A stretch of DNA of 64,000 bases from Chamaecyparis obtusa (lineage: Eukaryota > Streptophyta > Pinopsida > Cupressales > Cupressaceae): NCBI GenBank assembly GCA_027943335.1, contig BSBK01006441.1, positions 758,501 through 822,500 of the forward strand, written 5' to 3'. The translations under genes were made by a program, and so were the position numbers. Positions 1 to 10,800 of this stretch are shown here, one piece after another. The number at the start of each line of letters is the position of its first letter. Position 1 is the stretch's first letter. Below the pieces are notes generated by a model that saw nothing but the letters and a program-made list of their open reading frames with translations, made no database searches and was not told where the DNA came from.

Positions 1-240
1 TAAAATTTGCCTGGAAGTTGTAATAGTGACATCTGATGCTTTGGAAGTTGGTTTGATTGATTCTCTTTATTTTATATCTAAGTTATTTCAAATTTTCTGT
101 GCATTGTTTACAAACCCTCATTTTCAGGGTTTGACTGATGTAAAGACCTTAACTCACGTTTCAACCATTGGAATTCCTTCTTCCTTGGTGGAATGAGAGT
201 TAAGGATGTATATTTGTATATTCTAAAAGCCCTGACTACT
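1..240. other. Unassigned sequence at window edge
   Basis: No coding similarity or repeat structure was recognised here. It lies outside the left repeat array and is presumed to be part of the CACTA left arm. Confidence 0.3.
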
Positions 241-1480
241 CTGCATCACTATTGAACCACATTAATGCTTTTTTCCTTCAACAAATGAGGACAGTCACTG
301 TAAAGACAACATGATAATGTACACTCACTGTAAGGATAGTCACAAATGAGGAAATCTCAGAGTGATTATCCCTTGTGTAATTTCCGCTTGAATACATTGC
401 TATTGAACCACATTAATGCTTTTTTCCTTCAAGTGGCAATTACACAAGGGACAGTCACTGTGAGATGTCCTCATTTGTGACAAGGACAGTCACACATGAG
501 GACATCTCACAGTGACTGTCCCTTGTGTAATTGCCACTTGAATGTATTGCTATTCAACCACATTTATGGGCCTGTTTGGACCACGGCACACAATAGCATC
601 TACAGAGAAGAATATCCCAGGTGTAACAAGTTGTAAGAATATACCAACAGTTCTAAGAAGTTCCCTAGCACATAGTAGCATCTACAGAGAAGAATATACA
701 ACATGAGGGCAGCCACTATAAAGACAACATGATAATGTACACTCATTGTATGTGTACATTATCATGTTGTCTTTACAGTGACTGTCCTCATTCAAGTGGC
801 AATTACAGAAGGGACAGTCATTGTGAGATGTCCTCATTTGTGACAAGGATAGTCACACATGAGGACATCTCACAGTGATCGATTGTCCCTTGTGTAATTG
901 CCACTTGAATGTATTTCTATTGAACCACATTAATGCTTTTCTTCTTCAACAAATGAGGACAGTCACTCTAAAGACAACATGATAATGTACACTCATTGTA
1001 AGGACAGTCACAAATGAGGACATCTCACAGTGACTGTCCCTTGTGTAATTGCCACTTGAATTACACAAGGGACAGTCATTGTGAGATGTCCTCATTTGTG
1101 ACAAGGATAGTCACACATGAGGACATCTCACAGTGATCGATTGTCCCTTGTGTAATTGCCACTTGAATGTATTGCTATTGAACCACATTAATGCTTTTCT
1201 TCTTCAACAAATGAGGACAGTCACTCTAAAGACAACATGATAATGTACACTCACTGTAAGGACAGTCACAAATGAGGACATCTCACAGTGACTGTCCCTT
1301 GTGTGATTGCCACTTGAATGTATTGCTATTCAGCCACATTAATGCTTTTCTTCTTCAACAAATGAGGATAGTCACTCTAAAGACAACATGATAATGTACA
1401 CTCACTGTAAGTGTACATTATCATGTTGTCTTTACAGTGACTGTCCTCTTTCAAGTGGAAATTACACAAGGGATTTGTGT
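241..1480. repeat. Left sub-terminal repeat array (inverted relative to the right array)
   Basis: This array is built from the same modules as 13800-17316 but in reverse orientation. Recurring pieces include ACATTAATGCTTTTCTTC, GACAACATGATAATGTACAC and GGACATCTCACAGTGACTGT. The module TCAACAAATGAGG recurs at about 946, 1204 and 1355 (spacings 258 and 151 bp), matching the 254 and 151 bp spacings of the right array. Several units are palindromes that can fold into long hairpins. Inverted, gene-flanking placement fits CACTA sub-terminal regions. Confidence 0.75.
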
Positions 1481-1496
1481 TTTCATTTGTGTTTTC

Positions 1497-1600
1497 AACA
1501 GCGCCGTAACCCTCCGCGAAATCACATTGGGATATAAGGGCAAAACAAACAAGAACGTTGTCATTTGTATTTTCAATAGCGCCGAGAGAGATAAACAAAC
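1497..1600 (-). repeat. Left copy of the CCTCCGCGAAATCAC sub-terminal module
   Basis: This stretch is the reverse complement of the modules at 13555-13750, 19290-19440 and 19700-19930 (TGATTTCGCGGAGGG, then GCTGTTGAAAACACAAATGACAACGTT, then a T-rich tract and GCCCTTATATCCC). Its inverted orientation relative to the right arm supports the view that both flanks belong to one CACTA element. Confidence 0.7.
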
Positions 1601-1896
1601 TTTAAACTCAGACTTAAGAAAGATGAAGGCAATGCTTCAAAAGGCCGATGCCCTAAATACGGGAAAACATAATACCACCATTAAATGATGCCCTAGTCAC
1701 CGTATCAATGCTGCCAGCTCCGTACCAGTATGCTGACTGCTCACTTTCATCCTGTGATAAAGGTAACTTCATTAATCATACTTGAAATGGCAGCATACGA
1801 ACTAAAGCTGATGAACATTTATAAACTAAAAGTTTAAAACTACAGATTACAAATGTAGTAGTTTCATACGAAAAGAACTTGATGTCTAAAATTTAC

Positions 1897-2066
1897 CATT
1901 AGAAGTATCCAAAGGAATACCACAGTACTGTTGAACTTGGAGAATCGGAGATGATCTACACAGCAAGGTTCAACAGCTGTAAGGACTGTTACACCATCTT
2001 TAGCATTTGAATACATTTTCTCCTTGGCTTCTGGTGGATCCTCAAAGACCCCCAATGACGTTTTCC
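1897..2066 (-). pseudogene. Possible captured exon, product unknown
   Basis: On the minus strand an open 170-nt segment is bounded by a plausible 3' splice site (ATTGTAG before GGAAAACGTC) and a 5' splice site (CTAATG followed by GTAAAT). Its reading GKTSLGVFEDPPEAKEKM looks protein-like rather than random, followed by TVLTAVEPCC. I do not recognise the family. It lies between the left repeat array and the transposase genes, so it could be a host gene fragment captured by the CACTA element. The call rests only on open frame and splice-like ends. Confidence 0.25.
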
Positions 2067-2437
2067 CTACAATTATCAATTGTTTGTCAGTATGAGATAT
2101 TAATAAATAAACATTAATCACAATATTAGGCAAACAATGTTCTTGATGTCTGAATCTAAATCACAGAAAGCTCTAATAAAGCAGTTCTCAGTTTCACATT
2201 AAACTAAGTTTCAATTTCAAATGGTTATAATAATTTTTGCAAGTTATAAGTAGCTGGTTACAGTATATGACATAAAAAGAAAAAAAATCATTTCTATTCT
2301 TTTCTTCTTTTTCTCTTTCAATGAAGCTTTTGCACCACACAAATGCATACCAAGAATTTCTCAGGAGGTTTCAAGACCATTGCATACCAAACTTCTTCTC
2401 TGTAGATGCTACTGTGTGTCGTGGTCCAAACGGGTCC

Positions 2438-3125
2438 AAATAGACCTAGTGACTCTAGTAGGTCTCCAAAACCTGTTCTACAGCAATAACTCTTCAATTT
2501 GACAAAGGACCTTATGAACTTATATGTTTTTTGAGTACCCTTTTTGATGTTCTAACAATCCTCCAACTCCCAGACCCTGACTCCACTCCAGCATATCAAT
2601 GTCCTTATTGAGTCCGCAGACCTAATGCATGCCTTTGGGTGTGGGTTCCAAAACAAGGCATTGAAAATGGGTGCATGAAACCAAGATCAGAGTTTGAAGA
2701 TGTCCACCATGCTCTAAAGATCTAGATTAAACAAGGTTTGAGGTCCTTTACTTGCCGCTACCCTCTGATCTTGCATAATCCATCAACTCCTAGTCAAGAA
2801 CATTGAGATTCTTGACCTAGGGCTTGCTCTTGAAATTCTCTGGCTTAGTATCCTGTTCCAAAGCTTTTAAAATATGAAAATAAACCCCCTTAACTTGCAT
2901 TTTACAAAGAACATAGGATATCCTATGGTTTATTTGCAAGTTAAGGCCATTTGAATGCAATAACCCAAAAAATGAGGGTTTGACAGAACAACAGATAAGA
3001 AAAAGGAATAACTTTGATATAAGGTGTCTTGAATCTACCAAATAAACTCTCAAAGCATAAGATATAAATACTCTAACTTCCACACTGGTCTGCCCTCCCT
3101 TTCACATCTGTACACTGTACAGTGC
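2438..3125. other. Unassigned non-coding sequence
   Basis: No coding region, terminal repeat or tandem structure was recognised between the inverted terminus at 2437 and the gypsy gag fragment. Confidence 0.3.
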
Positions 3126-3352
3126 TTGAAGGAAATGCACAGAAAAGGCTCTGAAATAGTGGCTCTATCTGACAGAGAGTCCATGCTAGGCTTCATGACT
3201 AACCTAGAGCACATTCCTTGTTATGGAGGAAGTTTGAATGGTGAAGAACTTATGGAATGGATAGAGGACCTAGATAACCATTTTGACTACAAGTATCTTA
3301 TTAATAACCATTTTGACTACAAGTATCTTATGGATAGAGGACCTTGATAACC
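3126..3352 (+). pseudogene. Ty3/gypsy gag fragment with a small tandem duplication
   Basis: The plus-strand frame contains IPCYGGSLNGEELMEWIED followed by LDNHFDYKY, the typical start of the plant gypsy gag retrotrans_gag region (a short run, GG, then W and an aromatic-rich helix). The fragment ends after about 65 residues. It contains a 30-bp tandem duplication (ATAACCATTTTGACTACAAG at 3274 and again at 3304, with a third diverged copy near 3346) that is not part of the normal domain. No LTR, PBS or pol was seen next to it, so it is a broken piece embedded in the CACTA left arm. Confidence 0.5.
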
Positions 3353-3713
3353 ATTTTGACTCATTTAGTATCTTATTGAGCTTCACTTTGTTTCGAGAAT
3401 ATAGTTTAATATTCTCTACTAAACAGGGCCAACCACGTGAAGGTGGAAGCTCATTTGGCCCCACCCCCCTCCCCCTAACATCACTCTACATTCCCCGTTA
3501 ACATCTAACATTCATTCATTCTTTCAATTATTAATAAAATGTAACATTCAATCAATATCACATGATAACATTCATTAACACATTAGATTCGTTAACACGC
3601 AACATTCATCAATATGAAAATAAACACATAATTCATGAACATTCATTAGCACATAATTAAATTCATTGAGACATAAAATTCAGTCATTATCAATTAAGGT
3701 ATTTAGATGACAA
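3353..3713. other. Non-coding 3' flank of the SET-TNPA gene
   Basis: AT-rich sequence with repeated ACATTCATT-like words (about 3500-3690). No gene was recognised. It probably contains the 3' untranslated region of the minus-strand gene that stops at 3714. Confidence 0.3.
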
Positions 3714-6700
3714 TCATTTCTTTTTTCTCTTTCTAATTTTTTTTTCTATGTAAGCTCTAAGAGGAGCATCAGTGTTATCATCAATACCCCCCTCATCAGT
3801 TGTTTTGTTCTTTGTTCTTGATGATCTCAAATTCCTATGCTGCTGCAAAGGGGGGTCCTCTACAATAACAAATAAAAGAGTTAAATTTAAAATATTTAAT
3901 TATAATTGTTACAAGTATTTAATTATTTTAAAGAACATAACTGTGGCGCTCTTTAATTACCTGATCTGGCCACATCATTTTGTCTAGACTCAACCTCAAC
4001 ATGCTCATGAGCACCGACCCCTCGATCCTCTACAGTTGCTATACAAAATGTTACATTAATCCAAACACCAATTGTAATTACATATAAAAATTTTAATAGC
4101 AAATGTATACCTCCACCACTAGGATGCACATCATGCAAACCTTCATTATGCATAGATTGTGTAGAAGGATTGTCAGGCTGCATTCCAATATCCTACACAT
4201 TGTTATCATTGCTTTCTTAAAACAAATATACTCACTATATATTAGAACTTAACATCAAATAGACTAATTGGTAAAGTATTCAATTTGAAATAAATTTCAT
4301 TTAGCTTATTTACCTGTGGCTCAGATGCATCATTATTTGAACCTTGCACACTGATTTCAGCTCGTAGCCATTCAGCCACGGCTCTATAGCCTTGTTGGAA
4401 GCCAATTCTCTTGTCCTCTTCTGTGAGGCATCTATTGAACTCTGACCCCTACATTTTTTCTTGGTATGGTGAATTTTACTTGCATTGTTTGATCAAAAAA
4501 AATTTCCTTGCAATATATAAAAAAATTGATACAAGTTTTCATTTACTAATACTTACAACTCATGCTTGAAGTTTGGAAAAACCACCAGAGCCGAGCTTGT
4601 GTGTCCCGTGCTTTTCTAATCTTGCCTTTGTTGCCTTTGATGTGTCAGGCAATCTATGAAAAGTTTGAAATATGTTAGAGACCAGTAAAGGAAAAATTTA
4701 GAGGTTAATTAGTACATAATTACATTCTCAAAAGTATCACATACCTTGCTCTACTCTCTACTGGCGTAATTCCTTTTTTCATGTCGGCTTTATACTTTCC
4801 ATCCAAAATCAAACCCTGCCACTCAGCCTCAAGAACACAGGGCGGACGCTCGTGCCTTGGGTTAACCTTTAAATATTTCCTGTACTGGTCCCTAATATAC
4901 TTCAAACATAAACCAGCTCTTTCAAGGAGCTTGTTTCTCTCGAATGCACGAGGTCCAAAAAGCTGGGTCATACTATGTATAAGATCATCCTTCAACTTTT
5001 TATCTTGGTTATTCCACCTTTTAAGTAAAAAAAAACATGTTAGACTCATAAATGAAGAGAAGCTACCTTTAATATAGTTCAAGAAATTGATGAAAAGGAA
5101 AACTATTCTAGCAATGATATGAAATCAAAATAGTGGTTTGGGGTTTTAGTTAGGATATGATGTTCCACCATGTACGTATGGTGGGCCCGAATATCCGCAA
5201 ACACTCGTCACCAAGTTTTCGCCAAAAAATATCATTCCCTACAAAATAATCATGGGATCATTAGTCAATGAAGAGTGATCAAAAACTAAATTACTATTAT
5301 ATCACTATAGAATAATAATAACTTTAAAGTACCTGGAAGTTTGGATACTTTTAAGGGAACGCCTTCATCATCGCTGATGATCAATACGCAATCCTTCACC
5401 GTTCCCGTACTAGGAACACGGGAACATCCAGGAAATGATGTTGCATCGGGACTTGTTGCATCTCCTATTGCAAAAAATGAAAACCATTATCAAATGCCTC
5501 CAAGAAATAATACTTCAAGGGAAATAAATTGGTGCAGAGCACCCATGGCACAAACACAATCAAGGGATCTACATCGTAAACACATAACACTTAAACACAT
5601 AACAAAAGAGAGAAAAAGAGGGATTTGTGTACCAGTAGATGGTGCAACAGTTGGTGCATTTAGGCTGTGTGTTGTTGACATGGCAGTCGGCAAGACATTT
5701 GTGGCTGTCCTGGATGGAGGCAGCGTTGTCATATCATCATGGAAAGGAGCTGAAGAATAAAATTGTTAGAGCATGCATAAATATAGAACGCGTGGACTAG
5801 CATGGACAAGATTGTTAGAGGATTAAAAAAAAAGATTGTTCGAGCATGTATTGTCAATGATTATGATCATTCCTATATATATTCAGTGGAAAACACAAGT
5901 GGGGAATGGAACATGTGATCTACCTGAACCACTTGCAATACCGGCCTCATCATGGGAATGGGGTTCAAAATTACGCAAATAACTTTGTAAAGACAATGCA
6001 TCCATATTTTAATTAATGTCATAAAAGAGCATAACATAAAAACCATTATTGAACTCTTGTAATAATTAAAAATTTCATTAATACTTACTTTAAAGTTTTC
6101 AGAAGTGCGCAACAACTCAGCTGCCCTGTCTTTTATTTCCTGAGTCTGAGGATGTATGGATACCAAACGTAGAAGTTCTTTCCCAATTTTCTTTAGCAGC
6201 TTTTTAATGGAACCGATCGGGTCATCGGTCTCTGCTAAATCAATAAAAAAAGGGTCCACAAGGGGGGACTCCTAAGGGATTGCAGGTTGCTTTCCCTCTC
6301 TCCGACCACCGGCCCTCTGTGACAACAATAGTATTAGTATTATCAAAATTACTCCAAAATAATGAAGAAAATAACATTAAAAAAAATAACATTTTGCTTC
6401 TATCTAGTTTGCACAATTACAATGAGTTTTACCTGCTCATGTGTAGATGAGCTAGGAATATCGTCACCATCACCTTCGGGCGGTTGCTCCATATTGTGCC
6501 CCTGTGTCAAAGATCAAGTATAAAAATGTTAGCCAAAAATTTAATAACTAAATGGTATGTTGGAGTCATTGATTAGAAGTTGGTTTAATAGTATGTACCA
6601 CCCCCATGATAGTAGCCTCGTTTGTATCTATGCGGTTCAAATTGTAATCAATAAGCAGCTCTTCCCCTGCACGTATTGATTTTATCGCACAGATGAATAC

Positions 6701-7442
6701 ACGATTTCCCTCGCGCGCCTCAAATATGCAATTGGGTTGCTTTATAGTTGACCCAGGTCGTGTACTATTTATAAAACCCGCAATATTCCCTGTTGCTTTT
6801 GGCCTTCCATCAATGTATATAGCCACACTTTTACTTTGATTATTGTCTTGTTGTTGTATATAATTTGCCGAGAGTGCATACCTACGCATACTTTTTTTAT
6901 ATTGAACAATATGCATCCAACTTTTGTAATCATAACATGGTCCAACATACTCCATCAATTCAGAAACTTTGTTGTAAGACACCTTTATGCCATCCATAGA
7001 AAATAGGCCCAAACCATGTAATGATGATGGTGCTATGCGATATATCCTCTCATTAACACAAAAATCAGTGTTTATTGGAGGAAGTTCCTTGGGTACCCAA
7101 TGTTTCTGTAGATGTTGGTACCTCAAGGGCACCTCGATGTCGCCTTTCGTCTCATCATCATAAGAACATGACCCCCCTTGAGCAAGGAAAAATTTCATGT
7201 GTTTATTGAATTTCCTTCTAGTCCTTTGACCTCTAGTTAATCTCCCTATTCTAGATAAACTGCATGTCTCACTTTCCTCTTCTATTCCTATATTTCCCTC
7301 ACTCGAGGAAGACACTTCTGACAAATACCTATTTGCTGGTACCTGCAAATGGGAGAGATCTTAGAAGACATCAATCTTACTATTGATAAGTGTATTAAAT
7401 AGACTTTCTATAAGGTGTATTGACTTATACCTGTCGATCCAT
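3714..7442 (-). pseudogene. SET-domain / Transposase_24 (TNPA-like) fusion gene, 14 exons, two internal stops
   Basis: Joining exons 7431-7442, 6602-7342, 6433-6501, 6089-6316, 5924-5945, 5633-5749, 5333-5464, 5169-5238, 4745-5017, 4557-4653, 4314-4448, 4111-4192, 3961-4029 and 3714-3859 at GT/AG sites gives one frame of 730 codons whose phases all agree. Residues about 105-240 form a SET domain (HGLGLFSMDGI, GNIAGFINST, GEELLIDYN). Residues about 450-632 resemble the plant Transposase_24 (Ptta/En/Spm) family, with IRTWWNNQDKKL, a YRKYLK helix, HGTHKLGSGGFSKLQ and a later GYRAVAEWLRAEI segment. The C terminus is basic (KKIRKRKKK), a likely nuclear signal. TNPA-like proteins of this superfamily bind sub-terminal repeats; here a methyltransferase-like domain is joined to one. 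Two stops break it: TAG at 6272-6274 (codon 289) and TGA at 4560-4562 (codon 586), each one transition from a sense codon. The 22-nt exon 5 is inferred from phase and has a weak acceptor. The start ATG at 7442 lies in an exon spliced to the SET exon. Confidence 0.8.
6635..7042 (-). other. SET domain segment within the TNPA-like gene
   Basis: Within one large exon, residues 105-240 show the SET hallmarks in order: the GLG motif for S-adenosylmethionine binding (residues 114-116, in HGLGLF), a YIDG strand (180-183), GNIAGFIN (189-196), a PNC before a beta strand (207-209) and GEELLIDYN (230-238) with Y237 as the expected catalytic tyrosine. The canonical NHSC is replaced by NST, and there are no pre-SET or post-SET cysteine clusters. 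Substrate cannot be told from sequence. Confidence 0.8.
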
Positions 7443-7695
7443 GAGACTGTGCAGGATGCTCTTGAAAGGGGTTCAATTTCCTGCAAATGTAATTCAATTA
7501 TCATGAGCATAATCACATCATAATCATAATCACATCCATCATAAGCATCACATAAAAATTAAAAACATTAAAACGTACACATTATAACACTTATAGCTTC
7601 TAAATAGATAATGAATAAACTATGTAACCATTTAAGACAAATATATTTCTATCAAGAAATGAATATTAAATACATTAAGGATTGATGGCATACTT
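7443..7695. other. Spacer between the two transposon genes
   Basis: This holds the 5' leader of the SET-TNPA gene: a non-coding exon stretch to about 7480, preceded on the minus strand by an ACATTTGCAG acceptor-like site. The rest is AT-rich DNA next to the transposase stop at 7696. The acceptor-like site suggests the two genes may be alternatively spliced from one long transcript, as in maize En/Spm; that is inference. Confidence 0.35.
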
Positions 7696-7717
7696 TTAAA
7701 TTTCATCATCATCATCC

Positions 7718-7751
<34 letters not shown>

Positions 7752-7880
7752 CGTCATCGTCGTCATCATCATCATCGTCATCATCGTCGTCATCGTCGTT
7801 GTCGTCATCATCAACATCATCATCATCAACATCAACATCATCTTCATCATCATCATCAGTAGCAGCATCATCTTCTTCTT
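7696..7880 (-). repeat. (ATC)n microsatellite coding the acidic tail of the transposase
   Basis: The plus strand is a nearly pure run of ATC/GTC triplets, which on the minus strand reads GAT/GAC/GAG and gives a long poly-Asp/Glu tail ending at the stop at 7696. It lies in frame with the transposase after DUF4216. Acidic C-terminal stretches occur in many CACTA transposases; repeat slippage has probably lengthened this one. Confidence 0.8.
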
Positions 7881-10800
7881 CTTCTTCATGAAAATTTGTC
7901 TCAGGAACATCATCCAATAATTGTCGATCGTGATCATCATCTACATCATCTTCTAATTCTTCTGTATCTTCTTCTTCCATCGCATTATACTTTATCGGCC
8001 TTCCTCTCGGTTCATGTCTAACAACAAATGACCAACCCAGTTTATGTGAAACCTCTGAGTAAAATGCCTACTCACATTGGCTTGGAAGAACATAGGGATC
8101 ATCCCCAACTGGCTCAAACGACCTTGTATTAACCATTGTAAATCCATTATCATGTTCAATAACAGTTCTATTAGGATCATTTGGATTAAGTCGTAGCCTG
8201 TACCATTTGACAACGAAGAGTACTAATTTGAAGGAACTAAAGTCGCACTCAAGTATATCATCCAAAATGCCATAGTATTGATTTTTAGACTCTTGAGGAT
8301 CTAAGTCATTTCTAGATGAAATATTAGTCACTTGAAAGACTGCAGTTATTCCAGAATCACAAGTTTTCTTCGTGTCATCCAACACTTTGACGCGAAATTT
8401 TTGACCATTACAGAACATACCCTTGTGGTGTTTAACCTGCAATAATATGTGAAACATGTCAAAATTATTATATCGTGAGTTGATAAACATACGGGTGATT
8501 AATAATTTTGTACGTACCTGGAAATCTCTTAAACCATATGCTAAATCTATTTCCCTTTGCGTAACATTAGAATCTCCATTACGATGAGCTTCTTTAACCA
8601 GTGAAGATACACCTTCCCATGTTAATGTGTGATCAGAATGTTGACATCGTTCAATCCATACCGTCATCCAATCAAGATTGTTTGCAATATACAAATGTAG
8701 TGCATCCCACTCTCGAGCAACTGTACAAAAAAAAAATAGACGACTTACAACCGATTTATTTTGAAGATTAAGAAATAATTTATTACAATAACATCTTATA
8801 ATTTATTACCTATCACTTTCCTCAATCTACCTTTCCCCATCAAGTACTCCCCTTTGAATTTTTTAAAAGGGTCGAGATCCCAAATGCGATCTACATGGAT
8901 ATTTGAAGCAAACTTAAGAAGATATTCAGTAATGTACACCATAGTCTAGTATACCATGTATCCCTCTACCATAGAACCCTCAGGATGTGCTCTTTATCGA
9001 ACCAAAGCCTTCAAATATTTCAAGTGCCTCTCAACCATCCACATTGACCTAGTGTGTGCAGGTCCACACAATTCAATCTCCTCAACTTGGTGTATGAGGT
9101 AGTGTTCTTGTGCATTGAAAAAAGTTGGAGGTAGACACTTTTGCATTTCACACAATAAATGAGGAATTCTTCTCTTCCAATAGTTTATATCTTCTTTATG
9201 GATTTTTTTAGATGACAACCACCTACATTAATAGATTCAAGTCACAAAAAATATATAAATATGAGACTTTACAAAATAATATACAATAGATTACATAGCA
9301 AGAAAAACAAATCGTGAATATAATAAATATATACAACAAATTGAACAGATATTACTGCTTACCTCATGTATTTTCCAAGATCATATATCACTTGTTTGAT
9401 GTTATTGTTGAAGTGCTCTGGGAGAGATAGAGGTAGCACGTACTGCAGTAATTATAAACCAATCATTTCATTATTTTCTAACATAACATAATGAATAGTA
9501 CACGTAGTTTATGAATATATTGTAAATACAGAAGAACATAACTTACCTTGATGAAAGTATGCCAATCATGCGTTTTGAGCCCTGGCCCAAATTCACTTTT
9601 CTTTGATATGAGATTGCTTATGTTCCCAGCAAATCCTGTGGGAAATCGAATTTTTCGTATGACTTCTTTTATGGCATCACTTTGCTGCTCCGTTAATAAC
9701 CAATGAAGGGCACTTATATTAATCTGATCTCTATTTCTATTTGAGTGAATGAAATTCTTCAGTGCATGATTGGATTCATGAATGTTATTACAAATTTTGA
9801 CAATTTTTTCTTTGTCACGCCTTCCATCCAGTATTTTCCACAATGTCTCTGTTATATTCTTTCCAACATGCATAAGATCAAACAAATGCACAATTTGTAG
9901 GTCCTCGTAGTAGGGCAACCTACTAAATTGTCTGGGATAGCTTTTTAGTCCCTTTGGAAGGTTGTCAGTAGTGCCTTGACGACCTTCACGATCATCAATT
10001 ACATAATTAGTAAACAAAAATCACAATAGAAATATATAAATTACAAACATAAACCATTAAGTGGAACGACATTACCTCGACGATTAATTCTATTATATTC
10101 CAACTTCCATAGGCGAGGTGTCATTCTTCGTGGCTTTGATGTAGTCTCTTCTTTCCCATTGAAAAGATGTTTTTCCATACTTCGATACTTATGATTCCTG
10201 TGGAGGAAGTGTCTGTACTCATCAAACACATGCTTTCCTAAACTTTTTGAATGACGAGATTTCATCTTTGGACCACAAACTGGACATGCAAATTTTCCCT
10301 TTGTTTGAAGACCTACAAGATAATGATATAATTGGATTATTAAATATGTTGATTTTTATAATTAGAATTATCATGTGCAACTTGAATTCACTATAACATA
10401 CAACAAAAATGTGTTAGCCCTGGGGCATCATGTATTGTCCATACAAGTATTGCATGGAATTGAAATTGTCTTTGTCCTATTGGTCTAGACACATCATACA
10501 TAGTGACACCGTTCCATAACTCCACCAACTCATCAATAAGAGGCTCAATATATACATTCATATCTTTAACTTGATATTTACCTACTTGAATGAACAGTAA
10601 CATTACATAATTATTGTGACCATTTTACTATAAGATTTGTAAGTACATGTAAATTAATAACTATCAAATGATAAAATACCTGGAACAATCATTGCCAACA
10701 TAATGTGCTCCCTCTTTATTGACATCCACGGAGGAATGTTATTGTTGATAACAAAAACAGGCCACACCGAGCAAACAGATCTCATCTCTCCAAATGGATT

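Larger units (their letters stand above)
568..2437. repeat. Pair of 43-bp inverted termini beginning GGGCCTGTTTGG / GGACCCGTTTGG
   Basis: Positions 568-610 and 2395-2437 are near-perfect inverted copies of one another, resembling the GGGCCYGTTTGG termini of some plant hAT-like or MITE elements. The same terminus also occurs, in the right-hand orientation, ending at 12898 and 13259. The sequence outside 568 matches the sequence outside 12898 and 13259 (an inverted ATAAATGTGGTTG flank), so the module may be part of the larger sub-terminal repeat rather than an independent element. No clear target duplication was seen. Confidence 0.4.

Noticed and set aside
568..2437. Independent hAT-like element bounded by GGGCCTGTTTGG termini
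   Set aside because: No 8-bp target duplication was seen, and the outer flanks of the terminus are the same at 568, 12898 and 13259, so it is more likely part of the CACTA sub-terminal repeat.
4781..5077. 98-codon plus-strand ORF
   Set aside because: Antisense shadow of exon 9 of the SET-TNPA gene.
5341..5760. 139-codon plus-strand ORF
   Set aside because: Antisense to exons 6 and 7 of the minus-strand gene, whose splice sites and phases are consistent.
7632..7940. Methionine/threonine-rich ORF on the minus strand over the ATC run
   Set aside because: It is the wrong frame of the microsatellite; the in-phase transposase frame gives the acidic tail after DUF4216.
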